This document shows, piece after piece, positions 7,130 to 15,618 of a stretch of 32,886 nt of DNA. How positions within the stretch are numbered: the stretch's first letter is position 1; the number at the start of each line of letters is the position of its first letter. The translations under genes and the position numbers were made by a program. The notes under the pieces are model-generated. The model was not told the DNA's origin, ran no database searches, and worked only from the letters and a program-made list of their open reading frames with translations. Origin of the DNA: Akkermansiaceae bacterium (GTDB taxonomy: Bacteria > Verrucomicrobiota > Verrucomicrobiia > Verrucomicrobiales > Akkermansiaceae). Where the stretch lies: contig JANYFB010000216.1 in assembly GCA_025362955.1 (NCBI GenBank), positions 1 through 32,886 on the forward strand, in the 5' to 3' direction.

Positions 7130-9028
7130 CTACGGGTTTTTCCCTCGATCCTGCCATTTTTTCCAAGTCGGGGTTTTCGGCTTCCAGGTTGAGGCCGGAA
7201 GTTCGTCATCGAATTCCGAACGCTGCCCGATTCCTCGCAGGAGGCTGCTGATTTCCTTGGCCTCATGAAGCAGTTCCACTACCCGCTCCGCACTCAAGCC
7301 GGGTTGCTTGAGTTCCGCCTTCACCGCCGCATCGCGTCGTTGCAGGACCGTACCGGAAAGCAAGGCCAACGCTTGCTCGGCGGATTGCATTCCATCTAAC
7401 GAAAATTCTATCGGGTTCGCTGTTTCCCGCGCGAGTGCGAGCCGATCCGATTCTGATAGACCGCCGATGAATGCGTTCACCGCCGCGTGGGAGGACGGCT
7501 CCGGCGCTGCTGCTAGAATCGCTTCCAGCAATGGAATTCCCTCAAGCCAACGGTTCGCCTCGTGAAGCGTTTCAAATTGCTCGCCCAGCAAGCGCTGGGC
7601 AGGGCCGGAGGAAAGCGCGAGATGACAGAGAAACGCGACGATTCGATGAAGCCTGGTGGGTTCGGCAGCGAGCACGATTTCTCCCGGTGCCTCGGCGTAA
7701 GCCCGCTTCGGCTGCGACTTGGCGCGGGCGATGGCTTCGCGTAGCGATTGGGTGGAGGTCTGGAGGTGAACGGCGACGACGTTGAGCTGATTATCCTGCA
7801 CGGCGAAATCCGCAATCAGTGCTAACAGCCCCGCGCAATCGTTCAAGGCGGCGGCACGCTCGCCAGGTGAATCCAAGATGCCGTTTGCCTTGGCCCGTTC
7901 GAGTTTGAAATGAAAAAACTCCTTGGCGTTAGCGAGCAATTTTCTGAAAGCATCCTCGCCGTGAGCCTTGAGGAAAGTATCTGGATCATCCCCCGCCGGC
8001 ATTTCTACCACTCTCACTGCCAGCCCTTCCGGCACCAGTTCGCGATAGGCCTTTTCTGCTGCTGCTAGACCAGCAGTGTCCGCATCATAACAGATGAGCA
8101 CGTTGTTGGTATATCGTTTGAGCAATTTGGCATGTTCCCGTGTGCAAGCAGTGCCACAGGTCGCTATGGCGTGTTCGATTCCCAGTTCGTGGCAGCAAAT
8201 TGCATCAATCTGGCCCTCACATAGGAGTGCTGTTTTTTCTTTGAGGATCGGCTTCTTCGCCCGGTCCAAGCCGAAAAACACGCGGGACTTTTTAAAAATC
8301 GCCGTCTCGGGTGAGTTGATGTATTTCCCACTGTTCTTGTTTTCGCGCAGTTGCCGCCCGCTGAAGGCGATCACATCGCCGATTTCATTTCTGATGGGAA
8401 ACATCAGGCGATCTTGAAAACGTACGAATAACCCCGCTTTCGGGTTGTTATCCTCCTTCTGTTTGGCAAGGCCGGAATCTGCCAATTCGCGACCGGAAAA
8501 TTTCCGCGATTTCGCCCAATTTAGGAAAACTTTCGGATTCTCCGGCATCCACCCAATCGACCAACCTGCCGCCATTTCACTGCCGAATCCCCGAGATTTC
8601 ATGTAATCCCTGGCGTGAGCCGCCGCCGGATCCTTCATCAGCAGTTCATGAAAAAACGCGGTCGCTTCGCGGTGAATGTCTAGCAGCTTGCCACGAGTCT
8701 TGCGGGATTTGTCCGCATTCGGGTCAGATGCTTCCTCAATGATATGAATTCCAGCCCGCGACGCGAGTTTTCTAACCGCATCGGTGAACGGCAGGTTTTC
8801 GTAGTCACAAACGAAGGAAATTGCATTGCCACCCTTCTGGCAGCCGAAGCAATGGTAATACTGACGGGAAGGCGTGATCGTGAAGGAGGGCGACTTTTCC
8901 GTATGAAAGGGGCAGAGTGCTTTGAACTGCGAACCTGCCTTTTTCAACTGAATGTAGGACCCGATCAAATCGACGATGTCCGTCGCTTCGAGGACTTTCT
9001 CAATACTTTCTTTCGGAATTAGGGCCAC
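7130..9028 (-). CDS. dnaG: DNA primase
   Basis: Makes RNA primers at the replication fork. The 632-residue protein has the expected order: an N-terminal zinc ribbon (CPFHTEKSPSF and YHCFGC), the catalytic core with TOPRIM residues (LLCEGQIDAICCHELG and CYDADTAGLAAAEKA), and a C-terminal region that in this family contacts the DnaB helicase. The start is a GTG at 9028, giving the standard N-terminus ALIPKESIEKVLEATDIVDLIGSY without the initiator. It is not next to rpsU or rpoD as in the classical macromolecular synthesis operon. A terminator in its direction lies at 6831-6865. The 154 bases upstream are shared with the promoter region of the divergent tRNA gene. Confidence 0.97.
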   Translation of the reverse strand: MALIPKESIEKVLEATDIVDLIGSYIQLKKAGSQFKALCPFHTEKSPSFTITPSRQYYHCFGCQKGGNAISFVCDYENLPFTDAVRKLASRAGIHIIEEASDPNADKSRKTRGKLLDIHREATAFFHELLMKDPAAAHARDYMKSRGFGSEMAAGWSIGWMPENPKVFLNWAKSRKFSGRELADSGLAKQKEDNNPKAGLFVRFQDRLMFPIRNEIGDVIAFSGRQLRENKNSGKYINSPETAIFKKSRVFFGLDRAKKPILKEKTALLCEGQIDAICCHELGIEHAIATCGTACTREHAKLLKRYTNNVLICYDADTAGLAAAEKAYRELVPEGLAVRVVEMPAGDDPDTFLKAHGEDAFRKLLANAKEFFHFKLERAKANGILDSPGERAAALNDCAGLLALIADFAVQDNQLNVVAVHLQTSTQSLREAIARAKSQPKRAYAEAPGEIVLAAEPTRLHRIVAFLCHLALSSGPAQRLLGEQFETLHEANRWLEGIPLLEAILAAAPEPSSHAAVNAFIGGLSESDRLALARETANPIEFSLDGMQSAEQALALLSGTVLQRRDAAVKAELKQPGLSAERVVELLHEAKEISSLLRGIGQRSEFDDELPASTWKPKTPTWKKWQDRGKNP

Positions 9029-9113
9029 GGGTCTTGCTTCGCGGCAGACTACTCCCTGCCCGACTGCCGGGCGAAGCTGGAATTTTAAAATCGGTCAGGA
9101 ACCACTGAATTGC

Positions 9114-9143
9114 TTGCCAAGTCCCGCCGCGAGCCTTCATTCT
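9114..9143 (+). promoter_or_regulatory. Putative tRNA-Val promoter
   Basis: TTGCCA at 9114-9119 is followed after 17-18 bases by TCATTC or CATTCT. The tRNA begins about 40 bases later, a normal leader length. The -10 match is poor; the call rests mainly on the repeated TTGCCA hexamer seen at two other promoters here. Confidence 0.25.
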
Positions 9144-9182
9144 GCCGCCCGGCCACAAAGTTTGCGGCCGTGGAATTGGAAA

Positions 9183-9257
9183 GCATGCTTAGCTCAGTGG
9201 TAGAGCACATCCTTCACACGGATGGGGTCGCAGGTTCGAAACCTGCAGCGTGCACCA
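9183..9257 (+). tRNA. tRNA-Val (anticodon CAC)
   Basis: A complete cloverleaf: acceptor GCATGCT pairs with AGCGTGC (one G-T pair), D-stem GCTC/GAGC, anticodon stem CATCC/GGATG around the loop TTCACAC (anticodon CAC, reading GTG), T-stem GCAGG/CCTGC around TTCGAAA, discriminator A and an encoded CCA end. No intron or partial duplicate that would mark an integration site is seen downstream. Confidence 0.97.
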
Positions 9258-9280
9258 GCCAAGCAACGCAGTGACGATCT

Positions 9281-10594
9281 TTACGAAATGCGGAGATTTT
9301 CATTCAACGTCTCCACACTTATTTCATTTTCCAAGCGGCTGATCACCACCGTCGCAACGCCATTGCCGATGAAATTGGTGATCGCGCGGCACTCGCTCAT
9401 GAAACGATCAATCCCGACAAGCAGGGCGAGGGCTTCGATGGGGATGCCTGGCACGGCTTGCAAGGTGGCTGCTAGAGTGACGAAGCCAGCACCGGTGACG
9501 CCACTGGCCCCTTTGGAGGTAATCATTGCAACGAGCAGCAGGCTGATTTGATGTTTCAAATCGAGTGGGGTGTTGGTCGCTTGGGCGAGGAAGACGGCAC
9601 CCATGGCCATGTAGATGTTAGTGCCATCGAGATTGAAGCTATACCCGGTCGGCACCACGAGGCCAACTGTCGAGCGGGAGCAACCGAGTCGCTGCATTTT
9701 TTCAATCAGGCCCGGCAATGCGGTTTCCGATGAACTGGTGCCCAATACCAGAAGCAACTCGTCCTTGATGTAGGCAAGAAAACGGAAAATCGAAAATCCT
9801 GATACCCATGCGATCCCGCCGAGTATAACAACAACGAACAATCCTGCCGTTAGATAAAATCCCGTCATGAGCAAGACCAATTTCCCCAGTGCTGCGAGAC
9901 CATAGCTGCCCACCGTGAAGCCCATCGCCCCAAAGGCTCCGATGGGCGCGGCTTTCACCAGAAGGTGCATGAGACTGAAGAAAACTTGTGAGCCATATTC
10001 GATCACTTGCAGCGCGGGTTTTCCGCGCTCACCTAGAGCCGCGATGGCGAAGGCAGTTAGAACGGCGATGAAGAGGACTTGCAATAAATCGCCGGAGACG
10101 AATGCGCCGAAAAAGGTGTCGGGAATGATTTTGAGTAGGAATTCGGTCGTGCTGAGGGCATGAGCTTTCTCGACAAAGTCGTGGCTGGCATTTATAGCGC
10201 TGGCCGTGGCGTGGAAGGTTTCGCCCGCCGGGGTGAAGCCGACACCGGGCTTCATGATATTCACCACTAACAGCCCGATGATCAGCGCGAGGGTGGAGAC
10301 GATTTCAAAATAAAGCAGCGTTTTTGCTCCCACGCGACCGAGTTTTTTAAGGTCGCCCATTGAGGCAATCCCATGGACGACGGTGCAGAATATGATCGGG
10401 GCGATCATCATTTTCACCAATTTCACGAAGCCATCTCCCAGCGGTTTCAGCGATTTACCAAACTCCGGCCAGCCAGAACCGATGACGATGCCGAGCGCCA
10501 CAGCGATGAGCACCTGAATGTAGAGGACGCGATACCAAGGCTGGCGGGCGGTGGGTGCTTGCATGGGCTGGGCGCGATGCAAACATTTTCCCAT
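9281..10594 (-). CDS. dctA: Dicarboxylate/amino acid:cation symporter, DctA-like
   Basis: Inner-membrane secondary transporter that brings in C4-dicarboxylates (or, in relatives, glutamate) with cations. The 437 residues match the usual length and show the family blocks: [58 protein letters not shown], the hairpin serine motif [13 protein letters not shown], and [17 protein letters not shown] in the substrate site. The first 10 residues may be extra; an internal ATG at 10564 ([12 protein letters not shown]) is an alternative start. It diverges from nspC with only about 77 bases between the starts. DctA versus GltP specificity is judged from overall similarity, not proven. Confidence 0.88.
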   Translation of the reverse strand: MGKCLHRAQPMQAPTARQPWYRVLYIQVLIAVALGIVIGSGWPEFGKSLKPLGDGFVKLVKMMIAPIIFCTVVHGIASMGDLKKLGRVGAKTLLYFEIVSTLALIIGLLVVNIMKPGVGFTPAGETFHATASAINASHDFVEKAHALSTTEFLLKIIPDTFFGAFVSGDLLQVLFIAVLTAFAIAALGERGKPALQVIEYGSQVFFSLMHLLVKAAPIGAFGAMGFTVGSYGLAALGKLVLLMTGFYLTAGLFVVVILGGIAWVSGFSIFRFLAYIKDELLLVLGTSSSETALPGLIEKMQRLGCSRSTVGLVVPTGYSFNLDGTNIYMAMGAVFLAQATNTPLDLKHQISLLLVAMITSKGASGVTGAGFVTLAATLQAVPGIPIEALALLVGIDRFMSECRAITNFIGNGVATVVISRLENEISVETLNENLRIS

Positions 10595-10671
10595 CGCGGA
10601 AACAATCCTGGTAAATTTGAAATCATTTCTGGATTCGCCTGCCCTTTCGCTTCTCAGTTCCGGCAGACGCC

Positions 10672-11853
10672 ATGTTTGTTATTTCTATCGCCGCACTGAG
10701 GAGAAACACCGCCATTTTACGCGAAGTGAAGGAGGCGGCGGATTGCCATCTCGTGCTCGCGCTCAAGGGATTTTCCTGTTGGAAGGCCTTCCCGTATTTG
10801 CGAGATGATCTGGATGGCTGCTGTGCCTCGGGCCTGTGGGAAGCGCAGTTAGCACGGGATTATTTTAAAAAGCATGTCGTCACTTATTCGCCCGCTTACG
10901 ATGAAGCAGACGTGACTGAGCTTTGCGAGTTCACGAATCACTTGGATTTCAACTCGCTGTCACAGTGGTTCCGCTTCCGCGAAATGGTGGTGGCGCATCC
11001 CCGTTTCAAAAGTGGCGAATTGCTCTGCGGCCTGCGGGTGAACCCGGAATGCTCGACCGGGGAAACGCCGATTTATGATCCCTGCGTGCCGGGATCGCGG
11101 CTCGGCATCACAGCGGAACAACTCGCGGGAGTTGATCTAACTGGATTGTCCGGCCTCCATTTTCACACCCTCTGTGAGCAGAATTCGGACGATCTGGAAA
11201 AGACTCTTGCCGCCGTGGATGAGAAATTCGGCCACCTGCTCCGTTCCCCGCAATTCACGTATCTGAACATGGGCGGCGGGCATTGGATCACGAAGCCATT
11301 TTATGATCGCGAGCGGTTGGTTCGGCTCGTTAGAGAAACGCGGGAGAAATATGGCGTCGATGTTTGGTTAGAGCCGGGTGAGGCTGTCGCCATCCACACT
11401 GGAGTCCTGCGGGCGACGGTGATGGACGTGTTTGATTCCGCTGGGCATCGCCTCGCCATCCTAAGTATTTCCGCTACCGCACACATGCCGGATGTCATTG
11501 AAATGCCTTACCGCCCCGATGTTTTCTTAGTCGATACCGCGCCATCGGATGGCAAGCCTGCCGTCGTTTTCCAAAGGGAAAACTACCACCTCGCTAACGA
11601 ATCCGGCGAGTGGATCTATCGCCTCGGCGGACCAACCTGCCTGGCGGGCGATGTCGTCGGAGATTTCGCATTTCACCGCGAACTCATGGTGGGCGACACG
11701 TTGATTTTCGATGACATGGCTCACTACACCATGGTGAAAACAACCATTTTCAACGGTGTCAAACATCCCGCCATTGCACTCCAGCATGAGGATGGGAAAC
11801 TGGAAATCCTGCGCGAGTTCAGTTATGCGGATTTCCGGGATCGGCTTTCCTAA
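10672..11853 (+). CDS. nspC: Carboxynorspermidine decarboxylase
   Basis: PLP enzyme of the alanine-racemase-fold decarboxylase group. It removes CO2 from carboxynorspermidine or carboxyspermidine to give norspermidine or spermidine. Seen: the PLP lysine in [10 protein letters not shown] near residue 33, [44 protein letters not shown], the glycine loop [11 protein letters not shown] and LEPGEAV. The length of 393 fits. The N-terminus begins a few residues shorter than relatives, and an in-frame stop lies about 50 bases upstream, so the ATG at 10672 is the practical choice. The dehydrogenase that normally makes its substrate is not in this window. It converges with the AraC gene, the two stops overlapping by 4 bases. 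Confidence 0.92.
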   Translation: MFVISIAALRRNTAILREVKEAADCHLVLALKGFSCWKAFPYLRDDLDGCCASGLWEAQLARDYFKKHVVTYSPAYDEADVTELCEFTNHLDFNSLSQWFRFREMVVAHPRFKSGELLCGLRVNPECSTGETPIYDPCVPGSRLGITAEQLAGVDLTGLSGLHFHTLCEQNSDDLEKTLAAVDEKFGHLLRSPQFTYLNMGGGHWITKPFYDRERLVRLVRETREKYGVDVWLEPGEAVAIHTGVLRATVMDVFDSAGHRLAILSISATAHMPDVIEMPYRPDVFLVDTAPSDGKPAVVFQRENYHLANESGEWIYRLGGPTCLAGDVVGDFAFHRELMVGDTLIFDDMAHYTMVKTTIFNGVKHPAIALQHEDGKLEILREFSYADFRDRLS

Positions 11854-12683
11854 CGTTTTAGATTGGTAAGTTTCATCTGATGACTACCTGCCATCGCACG
11901 ACTCAGATCATTCGAGTGGCGGTATCCAAGATGATGGGCGACCGCTTTTACCTGCCATCCCTCATCCCGAATGAGTCGCCGCGCTTCTTCCGATTTCACG
12001 CGCCGAAAATACGCGCCCGGTGATAAGCCAGTGTGTGTTCGAAAAAATCGATGCAGCGTGCTGGGCGACATGCGGAGGTAATCGCAAAGCGCAGGGACCG
12101 GGGCGTGAATGGATAAATTCCCCGCCATCCACGTATGAGCCAGCTTCCAGCGCATCTCGTCCTCAGCGGGCGCGGCTTGATTTCCACGCAAAATCTCCAC
12201 TTCCAACAAATCACGCAACGCAGCTAACGTACGGGGCAACTGGCCGTCTGCTAGGGCCACCTCGTCCCGGCAGCGGACGTGTAATTCCGTCAGGGAATCC
12301 ACCAATCGCGCGCGTAAATTCAACGCCATAAATCCACCAGGTCCGGGACGCAATTCTGTCAAGACCGGCTGCCCTTGCCAGATCCACACTAGAATTTCCA
12401 CCGTCGCCCGCTTGGATTGAGTGATGCCAAACGCACAGTCGGGATCAAACATCAAAGCCACCGGGCCACGCACGATTTGGCTTGTTAGGCCTGTGGTCAC
12501 GATGATCTCACCGCTCAGCAAAACATAGTAATTCGTACCCAGATCATGATGGATCGCAAGCGGATCCTTGGCGAAATCCCGTTGCCCCCATCCCAGATAA
12601 AGCAGCGGCAGATCATTTCCCCCGCCCCAGCTCGGGCGGCCCGGTGGCGGTGGAAGCGTACCTTTTGGGATGGGGCTTGTCAT
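11850..12683 (-). CDS. AraC-family transcriptional regulator
   Basis: Probable local regulator of the sugar-acid genes that diverge from it. The N-terminal half (about 25-170) looks like a cupin-type ligand domain (HHDLGTNYYVLLSGEIIVTT). The C-terminal hundred residues carry two helix-turn-helix units of the AraC type (PALCDYLRMSPSTLHRFFRTHTGLSPGAYF and VKAVAHHLGYRHSNDLSRA). The ligand is unknown; a sugar or sugar acid from the neighbouring pathway is the natural guess. Its start codon lies inside the first of two TGTCATGA repeats, which suggests autoregulation. Confidence 0.87.
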   Translation of the reverse strand: MTSPIPKGTLPPPPGRPSWGGGNDLPLLYLGWGQRDFAKDPLAIHHDLGTNYYVLLSGEIIVTTGLTSQIVRGPVALMFDPDCAFGITQSKRATVEILVWIWQGQPVLTELRPGPGGFMALNLRARLVDSLTELHVRCRDEVALADGQLPRTLAALRDLLEVEILRGNQAAPAEDEMRWKLAHTWMAGNLSIHAPVPALCDYLRMSPSTLHRFFRTHTGLSPGAYFRRVKSEEARRLIRDEGWQVKAVAHHLGYRHSNDLSRAMAGSHQMKLTNLKR

Positions 12684-12703
12684 GATAGCAGTTTATGTCA
12701 TGA
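12678..12703. promoter_or_regulatory. Direct repeat, possible AraC-type operator
   Basis: TGTCATGA occurs twice in direct orientation (12678-12685 and 12696-12703), 18 bases apart start to start, in the region between the regulator and the divergent catabolic genes. AraC-family sites are often direct repeats spaced by about two helical turns. The first copy covers the regulator start codon. This is the only such pair I noticed. Confidence 0.4.
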
Positions 12704-12777
12704 CTTTAGAATGAGCTAGTTTTTTTCCATGTTCACCCGCCATGGATCGCACTATGAAGGTGTGTTCTTAAACCCGA

Positions 12778-13566
12778 ATGAAAACCGCCATCACCTTATC
12801 GCAAGTCCCGGAAGCGTCGGGAGGGCCGTTTGTTTTTCGCACGCCGTTGCCAGATGCTTTCGCGACTGCTGCTGCCATTGGATTCGATGCGGTGGAACTA
12901 TTTCTGCCCGGCCCGGATTTTATTTCTGATCACGAGGTGAAATCTCTAGCAGCCCAGCATGGACTCGCCATCGCCGCTGTGGGTACGGGCGCGGGAATGC
13001 TCCGACACGGACTCAGCCTAACCGATCCGTCCGAGGAAATACGCGAGGCTGCTTTGGACTTCGTTTTTTCCATGATCGACTTCGGCGGACAACTCGGTGC
13101 CCCGGCGATTCTTGGCTCGATGCAGGGCAAAAGCGGCTCACACGATCACCTCGTCGCGGGCCTCCGCCGTTGCGCGAATCGCGCCGCCACGCACGGTGTC
13201 CCGTTCATTTACGAACCGCTCAATCGCTACGAGACAAACCTTTTCAACCGCCTCGCTGACGCAGCAAAATTCCTCGAACTGCATGATTTGAAAAACGTCG
13301 TTCTGCTCGCCGACCTCTTTCACATGAACATTGAGGAGCGCGATGTCGCCACCGCCATCCGCGAGGCGGGCAGACACATCGGCCACGTCCATTTCGCCGA
13401 TTCTAACCGCCAGGCGATGGGTTTCGGTCACACCGTTGCCGAACCCGTGATTGCCGCGCTCCGGGAAATTCAATACACAGGCTATCTCTCCGCAGAAATC
13501 TTTCCATTGCCCGACCCCGAAACGGCCGCCCGCCAGACGATTTCCTCCATCCGCTCTTTATTCTAA
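12778..13566 (+). CDS. Sugar phosphate isomerase/epimerase-like TIM barrel protein
   Basis: A xylose-isomerase-like (AP endonuclease family 2) TIM barrel of 262 residues. The metal ligands of the fold are visible: Glu in IYEPLNRYE, Asp/His in LLADLFHMNIEE, His in GHVHFADSNR and Glu in LSAEIF. Relatives include D-tagatose 3-epimerase, hydroxypyruvate isomerase and IolE/IolI-type enzymes, so the exact reaction cannot be read from sequence. It is the first gene of the run and ends 3 bases before the aldo/keto reductase, so co-transcription is likely. A role in epimerising an intermediate or a related sugar is an inference from position. It is too short for mannonate dehydratase UxuA. Confidence 0.8.
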   Translation: MKTAITLSQVPEASGGPFVFRTPLPDAFATAAAIGFDAVELFLPGPDFISDHEVKSLAAQHGLAIAAVGTGAGMLRHGLSLTDPSEEIREAALDFVFSMIDFGGQLGAPAILGSMQGKSGSHDHLVAGLRRCANRAATHGVPFIYEPLNRYETNLFNRLADAAKFLELHDLKNVVLLADLFHMNIEERDVATAIREAGRHIGHVHFADSNRQAMGFGHTVAEPVIAALREIQYTGYLSAEIFPLPDPETAARQTISSIRSLF

Positions 13567-13569
13567 CAA

Positions 13570-14508
13570 ATGAAAACTCGCCCCCTTGGCAACACCGGCA
13601 TCGACCTGCCCATCCTCTCATTCGGTGCCTCGTCGCTCGGCGCGGAGTTCCGTTCGATCACGCTCGACGAGGCGATGCTTTCGACAAAAACCGCCATCGA
13701 CCTCGGCATGAATTTCATCGACACCTCGCCTTACTACGGACGCGGCATGTCGGAAATTATGCTCGGCCTCGGACTGAAAGGGATTCCAAGGAAAAACTAT
13801 CTGCTAGGCACCAAACTTGGTCGTTACTCGGATGTCCATTTCGATTTCTCCGCCAAACGCGTCGAAGAATCCGTTCATGTTTCACTGCATCGGTTAGGCA
13901 CCGACCATCTGGATGTCATTCTGCTGCACGATGTGGAATTCGTGCCGCTCCAACAGATTTGGGAGGAAACGATTCCCGCCGTTCTCAAGCTCAAGGCACA
14001 AGGAAAAGTCCGTGCGGTTGGATTTTCTTGCTACCCGATGAAAACCTTCAACGCTGTGCTCGATCAGGTGGAAAACGACATCGACTGCGTGCTATCCTAC
14101 AACCGCTACACGCTCCAGAACACCACATTCGTCGATGATCTTTTGCCACGATTAGAAGGGAAAAATATCGGTGCCATGAACGCCGGCCCTTTTTCCGCAC
14201 GACTCCTAACAAACGCCGAACTCCCCTCCTGGCTCAAAGAACCCGAGGAAGTAAAAGCCGCCGCCCGTGCGGCCGCGAAGCTCTGCGCGGATCGAGGAAC
14301 GGACATCGCGAAGCTCGCGCTTCAGTTTTCCTGCGAGCATCCCGGACTTGCCACTACCGTCGCCGGCTCTGCGAACCCCGCCAATATCCGCAAGTGGGCG
14401 GAATGGTTAGAAGAACCCATCGACCGCGAATTACTCGCTGACGTCCTCGCCCTTTTCGCCCCGGTCAAAAATACTGGCCACCTCGAAGGACTTACTGAAA
14501 ACAACTGA
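13570..14508 (+). CDS. Aldo/keto reductase, L-galactose/L-fucose dehydrogenase-like
   Basis: NAD(P)-dependent oxidoreductase of 312 residues. The catalytic tetrad is complete: Asp51 and Tyr56 in FIDTSPYYG, Lys82 in LLGTKLGRY and His120 in VILLHDVEF. The sequence pattern (LGNTGIDLPILSFGASSLG, early) resembles the L-galactose/L-fucose dehydrogenase branch, which oxidises the sugar C1 to a lactone. Its stop overlaps the next gene's ATG by one base (TGATG), so the two are translationally coupled. With the lactonase at 16943 and the dehydrogenase next door, oxidation of L-galactose is the best-fitting role. L-fucose or another aldose remains possible. Confidence 0.82.
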   Translation: MKTRPLGNTGIDLPILSFGASSLGAEFRSITLDEAMLSTKTAIDLGMNFIDTSPYYGRGMSEIMLGLGLKGIPRKNYLLGTKLGRYSDVHFDFSAKRVEESVHVSLHRLGTDHLDVILLHDVEFVPLQQIWEETIPAVLKLKAQGKVRAVGFSCYPMKTFNAVLDQVENDIDCVLSYNRYTLQNTTFVDDLLPRLEGKNIGAMNAGPFSARLLTNAELPSWLKEPEEVKAAARAAAKLCADRGTDIAKLALQFSCEHPGLATTVAGSANPANIRKWAEWLEEPIDRELLADVLALFAPVKNTGHLEGLTENN

Positions 14509-15539
14509 TGCAAGCCATTCAATTCACCGCGCCCAAGGAAATCGCAATCATCGACCTGCCGGAACCTCTAACACCCGGACCGGGTGAGGCTCTCGTCCGC
14601 ACTCATCGCATGGGCATCTGCGGGACCGATCTTTCCTGTTATCTCGGGAAATTTCCGTTCTTCGCCTACCCTCGCACGCCTGGCCATGAGCTTGGCTTGG
14701 AGGTCGTCGCGGTGGCCGATGATGTATCTAACGTAAAGCCGGGCGACAAGTGTTCGTTAGAGCCTTACGTCAACGATCCCAGCACTCCCACCTCGCAAAA
14801 AGGCTCGCAAAACTGCTGCCCCGGCGTGCAAGTCATCGGTGTCCACAACAACGGTGGGCTCCGGAAAGGAGTCTTCGCGGTGCCAGCCCGCAAGTTGCAT
14901 CCTGGCAACGATCTTTCCTACGACCAACTCGCGCTCGTCGAGACGCTCGCCATCGGCTATCACGCAGTCCAGCGCGGAACCCCCCAACCCGGCGAGACGG
15001 TTCTGGTCATCGGTGCGGGTCCCATCGGGCTTGCGTGTTTGGAATTTCTCAAACTGATGGAAGTGAAAACCGTGGTTATGGACATGGTTCAGAGCCGCCT
15101 TGATTTCTGTCAGAAAAATCTTGGCATCCACCATGCCATCCAGTTCAAGCCAGACGACTCGCATCTCGCCGAGTTAGAAAAAATCACGGATGGCCAACTC
15201 GCCGATGTCATCATCGACGCGACCGGCAGCCCTAAGTCGATGTCCACCTGTTTCAACTACGCCGCCTTCACCGGCCGCGTCGTCTATGTGGGCATTACCA
15301 CCTCGGATCTAACATTTCCGCATGCCACCGTCTTCCACCGCCGCGAAATCACGCTCATGGCCTCGCGCAACGCAATGCCCGAAGATTTCGATAAAATCAT
15401 CCAGTTGATCCGCGACGGAAAAATCAACACCGACCTCTGGATCACTCACCGCATCGCCTTCGCGGAAGTCCCCACCGAGTTCGACAAATTCACCGATCCC
15501 ACCCTCGGCGCAATCAAAGCCATCATCGAAGTGAATTGA
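14508..15539 (+). CDS. Zinc alcohol dehydrogenase, LgoD-like (L-galactonate 5-dehydrogenase)
   Basis: Medium-chain dehydrogenase of 343 residues with the catalytic zinc ligands Cys38 (GICGTD) and His60-Glu61 (FFAYPRTPGHE) and a Rossmann motif VIGAGPIG near 168-174. From memory it resembles E. coli YjjN/LgoD in several places (FFxYPRxxGHE, NCCxxxxVIGVH, SRNAxPEDF, THRxxFA). LgoD oxidises L-galactonate to D-tagaturonate. This fits the downstream tagaturonate epimerase exactly. Unusually, the four-cysteine structural zinc loop is lost: the segment EPYVNDPSTPTSQKGSQNCC keeps only the last cysteines. The catalytic site is intact, so activity is expected but the fold may be stabilised differently. 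Confidence 0.8.
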   Translation: MQAIQFTAPKEIAIIDLPEPLTPGPGEALVRTHRMGICGTDLSCYLGKFPFFAYPRTPGHELGLEVVAVADDVSNVKPGDKCSLEPYVNDPSTPTSQKGSQNCCPGVQVIGVHNNGGLRKGVFAVPARKLHPGNDLSYDQLALVETLAIGYHAVQRGTPQPGETVLVIGAGPIGLACLEFLKLMEVKTVVMDMVQSRLDFCQKNLGIHHAIQFKPDDSHLAELEKITDGQLADVIIDATGSPKSMSTCFNYAAFTGRVVYVGITTSDLTFPHATVFHRREITLMASRNAMPEDFDKIIQLIRDGKINTDLWITHRIAFAEVPTEFDKFTDPTLGAIKAIIEVN

Positions 15540-15570
15540 TCCATATTCACTATCTTATCCCTCATCTTTT

Positions 15571-15600
15571 CTGCATTCATCCCGTTCATCTGGGGCTGAA
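15571..15600 (+). repeat. Degenerate intergenic repeat, copy 1
   Basis: The 79-base gap before uxaE contains ctgcattcat followed by ttcatctgggg. It aligns to the gap after uxaE (16896-16925) at about 20 of 30 bases. Both resemble a tandem 'TCTGCGTTCATCTGCGGTT'-type intergenic repeat that I recall from several environmental bacteria; that recollection is not checked. Confidence 0.35.
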
Positions 15601-15618
15601 AAATCAAAGTCTTCCACC

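Noticed and set aside
6795-7266. Minus-strand ORFs after dnaG (123 aa and 89 aa)
   Set aside because: No recognisable domain or ribosome site; they overlap the dnaG end and run through the terminator hairpin.
9183-9257. tRNA-Val as an integration site
   Set aside because: No repeated 3' tRNA fragment or integrase was found nearby.
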